Shown piece by piece: positions 45,910-56,807 of a stretch of DNA of 64,000 bases. The notes below the pieces were generated by a model that was not told the origin of the DNA, searched no databases, and worked only from the letters and a program-made list of their open reading frames with translations. The translations under genes were made by a program, and so were the position numbers. The DNA is from Dromiciops gliroides (lineage: Eukaryota; Chordata; Mammalia; Microbiotheria; Microbiotheriidae). Position 1 is the stretch's first letter, and every line of letters starts with the position of its first letter. The stretch spans positions 539,074,211 through 539,138,210 of the forward strand of contig NC_057861.1 of assembly GCF_019393635.1 (NCBI RefSeq). The letters are read 5' to 3'.

Positions 45910-46025
45910 GCTTTATAAGGCAGCCCAATGCAGTGGTTAGTGTGTTGGGCTTGGACTTAGGAAGTCTTGGCTCTGACACTAGCTAACTGTCTGATTCTGG
46001 GTAAATATCTTTACCTTTATCTGCT
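45910..46025 (+). repeat. MIR-type SINE fragment
   Basis: 'cagcccaatgcagtggttag' and 'tcttggctctgacactagct'. Confidence 0.6.
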
Positions 46026-46029
46026 AAAT

Positions 46030-46290
46030 CATCATCCATTTCCTGTCCCACTTACATGGGATATCCCAGGGCTCTATCTTCAGCAGTTTTCTCATTTCTC
46101 TCTATTCTTTAATCTCATAAACTCTTGTGGGTTCAATTATCCTCTTTATATAAATGACTCCCAAATCTATATATCTGGTCCTGGTATGTCTCCTGATTTG
46201 CCATTCCACATCACTAAATGTCTCCTAGATATAACTATCTTTGTATTACATAGGCATCTTGAACTTAATATATCTACCTTATACTTGTAA
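46030..46290 (+). mobile_element. L2 ORF2 reverse-transcriptase fragment
   Basis: One open frame still reads 'GFNYPLYINDSQIYISGPGM' and 'SPDLPFHITKCLLDI'. This corresponds to the L2 RT catalytic block (GFNYHLYADDSQIY); the YADD motif is changed to YIND here. It represents about 85 codons and is a dead fragment. Confidence 0.85.
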
Positions 46291-46374
46291 AGTTTTTTAT
46301 CCAAATGTAGAATTTTACATTTATGCAAATTAAGTTTACCCTATTATATTTAGGTAATAATTCTAGGCTAATGC

Positions 46375-46522
46375 TTTTTTTTTTTCCTGTGGGGCAATGA
46401 TGGTTAAGTGACTTGCCCAGGGTCACACAGATAGTAAGTGCCAAATATCTGAGACTGGATTTGAACTCAGGTCCTCCTGAATCCAGGACTGGCACTTTGT
46501 GCACTGAGCAACCTAGCTTCCC
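46375..46522 (-). mobile_element. WSINE1-type SINE
   Basis: Reverse core 'gtggggcaatgatggttaag' to 'gcaacctagcttcccc', with a T-rich tail before it. More diverged than most. TSD not clear. Confidence 0.88.
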
Positions 46523-46549
46523 CCTATTGAAATACTTTTACATCCCAAT

Positions 46550-46800
46550 TCCTTCTCCTTCTCATCATCATTAACAATACCACTAGTATTTATGTAGTAC
46601 CTTATATATGTTTTCTTATTTGATCCTCATAACAACCTTTGGAAGTGTGTTATTTTACAAATAAAGAAACTGAGGCTGAGAAAGGTTAAGTGACTTGCAC
46701 AGGTTTAAACAGCTAATAAATAAATGCATAAGGCAAGATTTTAACTCAGGTCTTCTGGACCCCAAGTCCAGTCCTTTATACAGTGCCACCTAGCTGCTTC
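46550..46800 (-). repeat. MIR3/THER2-like SINE
   Basis: 'tgatcctcataacaaccttt', 'gagaaaggttaagtgacttg', 'ttaactcaggtcttctggac' and 'cagtgccacctagctgc'. Confidence 0.7.
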
Positions 46801-46894
46801 ATCTAATGTGCAAGCCTTACCTTTAGTTTTATGGAAGCAAACTTTTCAGTTTTGCCATCTATGTCTTCATGTAGGTGTATCATGAAGTAATAGA

Positions 46895-47480
46895 ATAGGA
46901 ATCATAGACATTTGGCTTTGACTCTGGAACCAGGAAAACTGTGTTCAAATCTAGCCTCAGACATTTAGTATGAACAATAATGGGCAAATAATTTTATTTC
47001 TCAGAGCCTATTTTTCCTAGCAATAAAAGGAGTATAATAACACTTAAACAGCTTATTTCATAAAGTTGTTTTAAAGACAAATGCTATGTAGACATTAAAA
47101 TTCTATAATAAATGTGAATTATTCATTCAAGTCATCGATACCAAAAATGTGGAATAGTAAGGTTTCTAGAGTCACTCCACTCCATACCTCCCTCCAAGTT
47201 GTTATTGATCCATTATGATCATGGATTAGATAGAGCAATGGACTCAGATTCAGGAAGACCTGAGTTTAATCTACCTTGGACACTTACTTGCTATTATGAT
47301 CCTGGATCCCCGAACCTCTCTTTGCTTAGGTATCTTCATCGGTAATGTTAGGGGTCTGTACCAGATGGCCTCTCAGTTTATAATCACATAAGAATTTGTT
47401 TGGTATTCTGATAAACTGGAAAGAACACTGGGTCTTGAGTCAGAGGAACTGGGTTCAAATCCTAGCAATGATCCTCAGTC
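46895..47480 (+). repeat. Three successive MIR-type fragments
   Basis: 46895-47115 ('aaactgtgttcaaatctagc'), 47215-47395 ('gaagacctgagtttaatcta') and 47405-47480 ('gaactgggttcaaatcctag'). All are in the same orientation and heavily diverged. Confidence 0.6.
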
Positions 47481-48615
47481 TTCCAGCTATAATCTATTAT
47501 TCTAAGTTTTGATCAGTTCATCCTTCACACCTTGATCCCATTATCACCATTTTATCCACTCTGGGTAGTGGTTCCATTCCTTCTCTGAGATTCTTCTTGC
47601 TTCTAACAGACCTAGCAGAAACAAATAAATACTTTTTCTTATCCTTAGCATTCATCACCAAACTCAGATAAATTGGACTCTTGCAGATACTCATTTGTAC
47701 TCATCCTCAGTCACTTGCCCTTGCTTCCATCCTCTATGTATGTCCTCTTAAAATCTGAAGTGGTCGATGACTTTTCTGTGCAATCAACTCAGTCTCTTTA
47801 GGTAACGCTTCCTTTTCCTCCTCATCCAAAGAAACAAACCAGAATGTTTCTGAATTTCTTTTTCCCATTTCTTTTCTCTGAGAGCTTCCCATTTCTCCTG
47901 GCCCAAGTTAATTTTATGATATTAGGCTACTGGATCCCACTTAAACACTTCAAAATCTTCTCTCCCCAAATCAAGGATAGTTGTCAGGCTATTCCAAGCT
48001 TTCATCTCCTTCATCACCAACTCTATCATAGGGTGGTCATTTGACCCCTTCAAGAGTCCATCATTTTTATTTCATCAACCCGTTCCTCCTTGTTGACTGC
48101 AAGTGAGTGCAGGATAAAAGTTATTATTCCTTCCTCTACATTTGAAGAATGAGATAATAATTAAAGATAATTAAAGGCAAATTAAAAAATGATCAGCTTG
48201 TTCCAGAGAGTAAACTTCAGTAGATGTCCAGATAGTGAGGGTCTTTTATTCCTTTTACCGTAAGATAATTCCATGCTATTTAAAAAACAGCTTTTTTCTT
48301 GGACTCCTCATTTAATCTCTCCTTTTGTCCAGGCAGTCTGTATTATACTCTTATGAAATTGCTTCTCTTGTTTCCTTTTCAATTTCACTTCATACAAACA
48401 TTCTTCACTCTGTTTTCCATTTCTTGTTCATGGATTTCTTTATAAATCATGTCATTATGCAATACTAAATACTGTCCCCTTTAATCCTTCTTTTTGTTTT
48501 ATACAAGGTAGACCTTTACAAGCCTATATTCCAGCCATGAATCCAGTCCTACCATGGCTCAGTGATACCTATTACATCAAATTTATCATTTTTTATTAAG
48601 ATCATTAGTTTCCCC
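47481..48615. other. Pyrimidine-rich unassigned DNA
   Basis: TC-rich stretch that may be a worn LINE, since the composition is like L2 UTR, but no diagnostic block is certain. No exon recognised. Confidence 0.35.
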
Positions 48616-48985
48616 TGTATTATGGATTGGGCCTGACTCAGGTTATTTCTCTGGTAGGTTAGGTCTAATCCTGGAACTAAACAAGACATTGTCAGCTAAC
48701 AAATAATAGCTAACAAAAGGAGATTTTCTTAGGGATTGCATATAAAAGAATACTTAACAAAGACATAGGACTCAGCTCTGGTAAAATATGCCCCTTCTCC
48801 TCCCCACCTCATCCACATACAGAGAAGGATCTGGTTGGCAGAAGAGGATATGATGACTCTAGTAACCTTGAGATTTCTGCCAATCTGAAAGACCCTGGTC
48901 TCCACATGGGAGGATTATTTATGCCCTTAACTGTCCAGGAATATATGTGTCAATTTAGCCTGTAACACCAGGAAGCTGCATCAAT
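48616..48985. mobile_element. LTR-like fossil, family copy 3 (weak)
   Basis: Starts TG (tgtattatggattgggcc) and includes 'ctaacaaaaggagattttctta', a layout like 12475-12915. The 3' edge is approximate. Broken and more diverged. Confidence 0.4.
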
Positions 48986-49116
48986 AGCGTGAGTGAGATT
49001 TTCCCTACTCTTTAGTTATAAGAGATTTAATATAGTTAAAAGTGACTTAAGTATGATAATAATCAGTATATTAACTAAAAATTATGATTCTATTTAGCTA
49101 TCTTATTTTAATTGTA

Positions 49117-49611
49117 TTAGGAGATTAAGTCTCTCTTCTTACTACTTAGTAATGTCAGATGATACTTTCCAATGTCAAGCATTAAGTAATTTCACAAGAT
49201 ACAATAGTCAGCAATACTATATTTTAGAAACCACAAGTGTTATTCTTGACTCAAGGGGGTCAGGCAGCTCACTAGTGATATACTTGATTAGAAGTGATCA
49301 TGCATCTTATGACCCTGTTGCCACAAGAAGGCTGATATTGAGTAATGGAAAATGCTCACATTTGTCATGTAGGCAGTTCCTCTATTTCCTAAGAAGATGC
49401 TTAATTTTAGATACTTTTAAATTACAGTTGTACAGAAGCATTAAAGCTCTGAAAGGGGTATAAAAACCTGTTGATTATGTAACTCAGGGTCTTTCAGGCC
49501 CAGCCCTTGGCTTTATTGTGAGATGAAACCTTCTCTGAATAAACCTATTTTCTATGGCTTGGAGACTTGGTTGTTTCTCTTCCTCCGTGGGACTTAGAAA
49601 TTTTCCCGACA
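49117..49611 (+). mobile_element. Solo-LTR-like retroviral fossil
   Basis: About 495 bp, TG to CA. The TATA box 'ggggtataaaaacctg' (near 49457), then 'gaataaacctatttt' as poly-A signal (near 49537) and a U5-like end 'ggacttagaaattttcccg'. Signal spacing is textbook for an LTR, possibly gammaretrovirus-like. No internal genes nearby. Fossil; looks structurally complete as a solo LTR. Confidence 0.65.
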
Positions 49612-49779
49612 ATAGCACCTCAGCTTAACTGGTAGCCCCACTGGCTAATCAAGTCTTAAGACAAAGTCCTTGTCTTTTAGGGAAAGAACTATTCTACTAT
49701 ACATGGAGATAGGATGGGGGTTGAGAAGGTAGGGGCTAGATAATAATACTATCACACCCTGCTTGTTACCCAGTTTATC

Positions 49780-50038
49780 CAAACCAAATCATTGTGGTTC
49801 AGTTCTGTCTGACTCTTTGTGACTTTTTGTGGAGTTTTCTTGGCAAAGATACCAGAGTGGTTTATAATTTTCTTTTCTAGCTCATTTTACAGATGAGGAA
49901 AATAAGGCAAACATGGTTAAGTAACTTTTCCAGGGTCACACAGCAAGTAAGGGTCTGATACCAGATTTGAAGTCAGGAAGATGAGTCTTCCTGACTCCAG
50001 GTTCACTGCTCTATCCACTGCAACACCTAGCTACCCCA
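49780..50038 (-). mobile_element. MAR1-type SINE
   Basis: 'ttctgtctgactctttgtga', 'ctagctcattttacagatga', 'cagggtcacacagcaagtaa' and end 'gcaacacctagctacccc'. Confidence 0.9.
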
Positions 50039-50189
50039 TCTACTTTATACATTTGGATCTATAGGATTCTGTGGCTCCTATTAATTATTGTCCCTTAATT
50101 GGTTTATTCCTCTTCCAATATCACATTTGCACAGAGAATTTACAATATAGTTTTATGAGATAAAACCACTAAAATAAATATTAAATTGC

Positions 50190-50465
50190 ATGGTTCTAAC
50201 TATAGCCAGGAGTCTGCTAAATGGTGCAGTGAATAGAATATAGTCCCTAGAGTCATGAAGCTTCTTCTTCTTTAGTTCAAATATGGCCCCAGACCCTTCT
50301 TAGCTGTGTGACTCTGGAAAAGTCCCATAACCTTGTTTGCCTCAGTTTCTTTAACTGTAAAATGAGCCAGAGAAGAAAATGACAAGCCACTCCAGTATTT
50401 TTGCAAAGGAAACCTCAAATAAGGTCATGAAGAGTCAGACATGACCAAACAACTAAACAACAGCA
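50190..50465 (+). mobile_element. MAR1-type SINE
   Basis: Sense-strand copy from 'taaatggtgcagtgaataga' to 'agagtcagacatgaccaaac' and 'aactaaacaacagcaa'. It includes the 'ccactccagtatttttgc' BovB-like block. It stands in opposite orientation to the MAR1 about 150 bp upstream. Confidence 0.9.
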
Positions 50466-50643
50466 AACTATAATAATAATCTTTTACATTTTTACAATGA
50501 TCTATAATTTTCAAAGCTTCCATATACATTATTAAACCCATTCTAAATATTAACTCTCTGTGGTAGGTGGAGTAGATAAAGAAATTGGGGCTGAGAGAAA
50601 AGAAAGTTATAGGATCATAGACTTTGACTCAGAAGACATCTAG

Positions 50644-51022
50644 ACAAAGGATTTCAAACACAAATAGAAAGAGCTGTTAATACATTCATAAGGATTCTGA
50701 GGGCAGCATATTGGCTTAGTTTTACAATATAATGTTATCTATGTTTTATTGTGTTTTTATTCATTTTGTTAAATATGTCCCAATTACTTTTTTGTGTGTG
50801 TTAGGAAATTGGGGTTAAGTGACTTGCCCAGGGTTACACAGCTAGTAAGTGTTAAGTTTCTGAGGTAGGATTTGAACTCAGGTCCTCCTGAATCCAGGGC
50901 CAGTGCTTTATCCACTGTACCACCTAGCTGCTTCCCCCCCCCCCCCCCCCCCCCCGCCCTGCCTAATTACTTTTAATCTGGTTGTTACTCAGAAGTGTTG
51001 ATGCTCATTTGACACCTCTGTT
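50644..51022. mobile_element. hAT-type MITE, copy 2, split by a SINE
   Basis: Worn left end 'aaaggatttcaaac' and right end 'tttgacacctctg' are inverted repeats of one another. The 8-bp flanks atctagac and ttctggac agree at six positions, as expected for a hAT TSD. Interior 'gttttattgtgtttttattc' and 'tttgttaaatatgtcccaat'. The WSINE at 50792-50964 is nested. Confidence 0.65.
50792..50964 (-). mobile_element. WSINE1-type SINE with long poly-C edge
   Basis: Reverse copy. The TSD aattactttt is at 50782-50791 and 50965-50974. The end near the TSD carries about 22 C residues (50934-50955), which is an expanded G-run at the SINE 5' end. Confidence 0.93.
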
Positions 51023-51044
51023 CTGGACTAATAGGCTCCTGGAG

Positions 51045-51260
51045 AAGTGTAAGTGACTTTCCTAGAGTTACATAGGTAATAAATGGAAGAGCTGGAATCC
51101 AAACTTAGGTCCTTGGACTATAGACTTTGCTTTTGTCACCCATGGGACACTAGGCAAATCACTCAACTTCCTTGAAACTCAAGTTCCTCATTTGTAAAAA
51201 AGACAGACTGGTACTAAATCCTTCTAACATCTCAGATCTACATTTGTAATTCTGTGATAT
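51045..51260 (+). repeat. MIR3-like and MIR-type fragments
   Basis: 'gactttcctagagttacata' then 'gcaaatcactcaacttcctt' and 'ttcctcatttgtaaaaaaga'. Confidence 0.5.
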
Positions 51261-51639
51261 CCATGTTTGTGTATCCACAGAAAATCTCTGCAGCACGTAG
51301 GAAAACTCTGATTATAATTTTGAATTCTTGTCTTGGAAATTGATTAGTGGTAATGAGAAGCAAAAGAAATAGGAGACATTTCAGGTAAGTTATATCCTCA
51401 GTGCTGGGGATAGAGTATCTCTCAGAATTATATTTGTATAATTTTCCATATAACCTTTTCAATATAACCTTTTCAAAATTAGTCTTAAACAATTTACCAT
51501 TCTCTTGGCCTTTATAAGCTACATTGTGTCTTGAAATAAAGGGTTTTTTACTTCATTTATATGAATATAATATCAAATATAAGAAGAAAAATGCCATATA
51601 TTATATAATAGACATATATGCAAAACTATGTATTTGTCA

Positions 51640-52030
51640 TGTCTGACTCTTCGTGACCCCATTTTGGGGTTTTTTTGTAAAGATACTGGAGTGGTTTGCC
51701 ATTTTCTTCTCTGCTCATTTTATAGATGAGGACATTGAGGCAAACAGGGTTAAGTAACTTGGTCAGGTTCACACAGCTAGTAAGTGTCTGAGGAAGAGGA
51801 AGAGAGAGAGCTCTGGAAGAGACTCAGACTCCCCTCAGCAAGCTTCCAATTTTCCTCCCCCAAAAGGGGAGTAAGGTCCCTCAAAAACTGCCTATGGAGA
51901 GAGGTTTCTCCTTCTGACCTCAGTAGCATATGTAACTTCAGGGCAGGCCAGGTGTGGCCCCTCCCAAATGACTCAGCAAGATGAGTCTTCCTAACTCTAG
52001 GCCCAGCATTCTATATATTTTGCCATCTAG
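51640..52030 (-). mobile_element. MAR1-type SINE with foreign insert
   Basis: 'catgtctgactcttcgtgac' to 'acacagctagtaagtgtctg' (to about 51792), then about 185 bp of unrelated sequence. The SINE resumes at 'agatgagtcttcctaactct' (about 51979) and runs to 'ttttgccatctagct'. The insert is not a repeat I recognise. Confidence 0.8.

Positions 52031-52031
<1 letters not shown>

Positions 52032-52084
<53 letters not shown>
52032..52084. repeat. (CA)n microsatellite
   Basis: About 26 uninterrupted CA units at the edge of the MAR1. Confidence 0.98.
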
Positions 52085-52090
<6 letters not shown>

Positions 52091-52199
52091 CTACCTGGAT
52101 TCAAGTCATGCCTCTGACTACATGACCCTAGAATAGTTATTTAATTTCCAAGTGCAGAGTGAGACTTTCTAAGACTTTAAATTGCATTACAGTTTCCAG

Positions 52200-53290
52200 T
52201 CTTCATGGGTGGAAGGAATTTCCTCACCAAGAATTACATCAGGAAAAAATCAACTACAGTTTCTTCCTCCTTGACTTTGACTTCTGACTCTGATCATTTT
52301 GTTTTCACAGTTCAGCTAAAAGTATGTAGTCCTGAGGCTCTAGTTGGTACTAGCAAAGAAGGCAAGTAAGTTGTTTTAAATTTTGAAAGAATGAGCTCCT
52401 AAAGTCATCAATCCTTTATCTCCACTGGTGACTTTTCATGACAAAGTACACAACTAAAAGAGCATATAGTCAAATTGGGAATTTTTTGTTTTTTTCAGGT
52501 AATGAGAGGTGTGATTTAAAGAAACACTTTGAAAAGTTTGTATTTTTAAAGTAAACATAAGTCTGAAAGCCCATTGGTATGGGACTCTTTCCTCATTGGA
52601 CATCAATACTCTGTGCCTGCATGGGAGAGAGGGTGCAGAGTGGAGATGATGAGGTCCAGAGGGAAGAGAGCTCTTCAGTTTCTCTTAGAGTCTCTTTAGG
52701 CTCTTCTGGGTCTGCACTTGCTTCTGGCACTTCTAGCTTCCATCTTTCATACAGAAGATGAAAGAGGCCAACCTTACTTCAGTTTGTTGAAGTTAAGAAA
52801 GCTGACATGAGAGAAGCTGACAGTTTTTATCATGTCCTTATCTGCATTCTCCTACTCTAGAGACTTTAGGGAGTTTCTCTTTAGGTAAGATCTTCTTGGT
52901 TGAGCTGAATTACCCCACTCTCATTGGGAGAGCTCCTTTTCTTTGTATTGTCAGGTATATATTCTCCTATGTATACTCAATCTTATTTCTTTTTTGTTTC
53001 AACAACGATAAATGTGTTTCTTGCTACCTGCTATTTGCGTTTATTGTAGAAGTCGGTATTTTGTAGGAAAGGGGTCAAGTCTTGGATATAAATAAAGTTT
53101 AGAGTTCTCCTTTCCTCATTCAAGAAATAATGATCAGAAGTTAGATTGAACCTGAAAACATCCCCTAGACTAGTACTATTTACAGATAAATAAAATTCTA
53201 GCCCAGTAGCCCTTCAATAAGGCAGAGTGGCCAAGCCTCTGCCCCCAACTTCCTGCTTCCTCTCCTAGCAGGAAATAGTCTCCTTTGCAG
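52200..53290. other. Unassigned DNA, nothing recognised
   Basis: Mixed composition. Part of it (52560-53060) could be a worn LTR, but I see no convincing ends. No exon identified. Confidence 0.4.
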
Positions 53291-53295
53291 AAGGG

Positions 53296-53390
53296 TAGGG
53301 AGAGGAGGAGGAGGAAGAGAGGGAGAGAGGGAGGAGGAGGAGGAGGAGGAGGAGGAGGAGGAGGAGGAGGAGGAGGAGGAGGAAGAGATG
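53296..53390. repeat. (GGA)n purine tract
   Basis: About 95 bp of GGA/GGAA/GGGA units, pure GGA in the centre. The minus-strand poly-Ser frame is an artefact. G-rich triplets of this kind can form unusual structures. Confidence 0.95.
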
Positions 53391-54099
53391 ATGATGATCC
53401 CAGAACAGAACTCTGAGTGGTGCATGGATAATGACTAAGTAAAAGAAAGTGGCCAGACAGGGAGATAATCAGGATAGAACTGTGTCATGAAAACACTGAC
53501 CCTGTTTCTTCACTTAAAGGGCAGCCCCCCACAACTTTTATTCTTAAATGTCAATGATTCTCACTGCTACTCTAAAATCAAGGACCCAGAACATGGAGAA
53601 TTCATATCTTGCCCAGGTAAATCACACCTTGTCCAGGAGACAATAGGAGAAAGCAGGACTTATTCAGCCTTTGCATGCTCACTACAAAAAGATGAAATGA
53701 GATACTCTCTTTTCCCTTAACACATGCATAAATAACTATAATAAAAATAGAACTTGATAAGTGAAAAAGAGAAGAGCAGGAGGCTGTGAGAGATCCAAAA
53801 AAGGAAAGGTAATATCTTACTATCAGCAATATGGGTGAGGGGTGTTGATAGTGTGATCACATAATGATTGGAAAAGGAAGCATTTAATCTGAGCCTTAGA
53901 GGATGAGTAACAATTGACTTAATTTGGTAGGAGAAAGGAAAAGAGAAGGAAATACAGTAAAGCAGGTAATACTAGGCATTAGTAAAAACATATCAGTGTG
54001 TAAGTAGAAGGTACTTATGTGAGACAGTGAATAAGCCCAGTTTAGAGCATTGTAGAGTAGGGTACCAGGAGAAGAACAGTATGAGATAATGGTGGAAGA

Positions 54100-54343
54100 T
54101 TGTTGTTGTTCAGTCATGTCTGACTCTTTGGGACCCCATTTAGGTTTTTTTTGGCAAAGATACTGGAGTGATTTTCCATTTCCTTCTCGAGCTCATTTTA
54201 TATATTAGGAAACTGAGGCATACAGGGTTAAGTGACTTATCCAGGGTCACACAGCTAGTAAGTGTCTGAGGCCAGATTTGAACTAAAGCTGAGTCTTCCT
54301 GACTACAGGCCAAGTGCTCAACTGTACTACCTAGCTGCTCAGT
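54100..54343 (-). mobile_element. MAR1-type SINE
   Basis: 'ttgttgttcagtcatgtctg' to 'actgtactacctagctgctc'. A probable short TSD gaagatt lies on both sides (54094-54100; 54346-54352). Confidence 0.9.
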
Positions 54344-54421
54344 GTGAAGATTAAGTAGCAGTAAATTATGAAGAGCCTTGAATACTAAGTTAAAAATTTG
54401 GGACTTCATATATGAAACAAA

Positions 54422-54660
54422 GGAGGCAACTAGGTAGATAGAGCACTGAGGGCCTGGAGTGAAGAAAACTTGAGTTAAAATTTGACCTCAGACACTTATC
54501 AGCTGTGTGACTCTGGGCAAATCACTTGACCTGTTTGCCTTAATCTACTAAAGAAGGAAATGGCAAATCACTTCAGTATCATTTGCAAGAAAATCCCAGG
54601 GATAGTATTGATGCGTATGGTCCATGAGGTCACTAAGAGTCAGACATGACTTAACAACAT
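54422..54660 (+). mobile_element. MAR1-type SINE
   Basis: 'aggcaactaggtagatagag' to 'gacatgacttaacaacat'. The flanks atatgaaacaaa and atatgaagcaaa form a one-mismatch TSD. Confidence 0.9.
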
Positions 54661-54895
54661 CATATGAAGCAAAAGCAGGTGGGGGAGACAGGGGGAGTAA
54701 TTAAAAGATTTTGACCACATAAGTGAAATAATCAGATTAATATGTGATACCTATCACCAGCTATTTAAAGAGTCATCTAATACATGAAGAAACTGAATTT
54801 TGGTGGTTAATGCAGATGGCAGAACTAGGACAGAGGGAGGGAAGTTACAGGGAAGGATATTTCCTAAGGAAGAGCTATCTCATACTTAATAAATA

Positions 54896-55065
54896 TAGCA
54901 GTGATGTCAAAATCAAATAGAAATGGATTCCTGTGGGTCTCATATTGGCTAAGGAAACCATAAATTAACATTAACAATATTGCATTGCTTTTTAATTCAT
55001 TTTGTTAAATATTTCCCAATTATATTTTAATCTTTTTGGGGCTGCACTGGGGAATCTTGCCACTT
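54896..55065. mobile_element. hAT-type MITE fragment, copy 3
   Basis: Worn TIR 'cagtgatgtcaaaatc', then 'tgcattgctttttaattcat' and 'tttgttaaatatttcccaat' as in copy 2. The right end is lost or eroded. Confidence 0.5.
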
Positions 55066-56007
55066 TTTTCTGCAGAACCGAATCTTGAAGAGGAATGACA
55101 GCAAAAGAACAAGGATGGGTTTGGGAGACACTGAGTAGAGTAACTTGGTTGAAGTTAATGCTTTGAGTTGTCAAACACTACTGGAAATAATTCTATAAAG
55201 GTAGGTTTGGGTCAGATTCAGGCATTGAGACTTTGTTCTATAGTGAATGGGGAGGGGGGCAGAGCCAGGATGGCAAAGAGAAGCCAGGAAGTTGCTTGAG
55301 CTTCCTCAAGTTTCACTCAGAAATAATATTAAATCAAGTCTCTAAATGGATTTTGGAGCTTCAGAACCTACAAAAAGATAGAGAGAAACAATCTTCCAGC
55401 TTAAAATAATTTAGAAGGACTTCAAGAAAAGTCTATCAAGTGAGATCAAGTGAGGGTGAAAGGGGAGGGGAGCCAACATGGAAGGTGTCTGGGCAAGTCA
55501 GCAGGAGGCTCTTAGCCACAGCTCGTATCAGTAGCTGAGGCCCCTTGGTCCTGACTTGGCAGTTTGGTGGGACAGCAGGCCAGTTATTAGATCCCCTAGC
55601 CTTGGCACAGAGGGCAGATAGAGAACCATCCACAGGACTAGGCCAGGCCACCCCAACTCAGAGAGCAAGCTGAGTGGTGAGGAATCCACCAGGCCCAGAG
55701 TTCTCAGAGCAGAAAACCAGTGATCAGTCCTGTGGGTTCCCACCACAAGAACCTTGGGATAGTGTCCCTTGTGCCCCAGGAGCAGAGTTCAACTTTAAAA
55801 TAGGATAGGATAAAATACAAGTAAGAAACAGAAAAGAACCCTTACCACAGAGAGCTACTATGGCAGCAGGGAATACCAAAACATACATTCAGAAGAGGAC
55901 AACATTGTCAAAATGCCTACATGTGAAGATGTAAAGGGGAAGATTAATTGGTCTCAAGACCAAAAAGCTTTCTTGGAAGAGCTTGGAAAGGATTTAAAAA
56001 ATTAAAT

Positions 56008-56240
56008 AATACCCTGGGCAAGTCACTTAACCCCCATTGCCCCACAAAAACAAAACAAAACAAAACAAAAAAAGCAAAAGGGGCAGCTAGGTGGTACAGT
56101 GGATAAAGCACTGACCCTGGATTCAGGAGAACCTGAGTTCAAATCCGGCCTCGAACACTTGACACTTACTAGCTCTGTGATCCTGGGCTAGTCACTTAAC
56201 CCCTATTGCCCCACAAAAACAAAACAAAACAAAACAAAAA
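56008..56240 (+). mobile_element. Tandem WSINE: partial copy plus full copy
   Basis: A 3' half only (ccctgggcaagtcacttaac, 56012-56075) is followed directly by a full-length copy (56081-56240). Both end in near-identical acaaaaacaaaacaaaacaa tails. Confidence 0.85.
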
Positions 56241-56641
56241 ATGTCAAATAAGAGAGATAGAAGAAAATGGGAAAAGGAATGAGAAAAATGAGAGTTATGC
56301 AAGAAAATTATGAAAAAAGAGTCAACAGCTTGGAAAAGGAAGCACAAGATAAAAGAAAACAATTCCTTAAAAAATGCAATTGGACAAATGGGAAAAAAAT
56401 CCCCTGAAGAAATCAACTCCTTCAAAAGTAAAATTGGACAAATGGAAAAGGAGGTACAAAAGTTTACTAAAGAAAATAATGCCTTAAAAATTAGAATTGG
56501 CCTGGTGTCTCCATGAGACACCAGAAATCAGTCAAACAGAATCAAAAGATGAAAAAAATAGAAATGGTAAGTGACCTAATCAGAAAGACAACTGACCTGG
56601 AAAATAGATCCAGGAGAGATAATTTAAAAATTATTGGACTA

Positions 56642-56807
56642 GGGGGCAGCTAGGTGGTGCAGTGGATAAAGAACCGGCCCTGGATTCAGGAGGATCTGAG
56701 TTCAAATTCAGCCTCAGACACTTGACACTTACTAGCTGTGTAATCCTGCCAAAGTCACTTCACCCTCATTGCCCCCACCAAAAAACAAACAAATTTTAAA
56801 AAAAGAT
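56642..56807 (+). mobile_element. WSINE1-type SINE in L1 ORF1
   Basis: 'gggggcagctaggtggtgca' to an A-rich tail. The 11-bp TSD ttattggacta is at 56631-56641 and 56808-56818. It interrupts ORF1. Confidence 0.94.

Larger units (their letters stand above)
53850..54760 (+). repeat. Old therian interspersed repeat split by two MAR1 copies
   Basis: 'tctgagccttagaggatgag' (53890), 'gaagaacagtatgagataat' (54070), then after the first MAR1 'ttatgaagagccttgaatac' (54370), and after the second 'ttgaccacataagtgaaata'. Collinear with the family at 34620-35165. Confidence 0.55.

Noticed and set aside
53198-53425. Poly-Ser open frame
   Set aside because: Reverse reading of the GGA tract.
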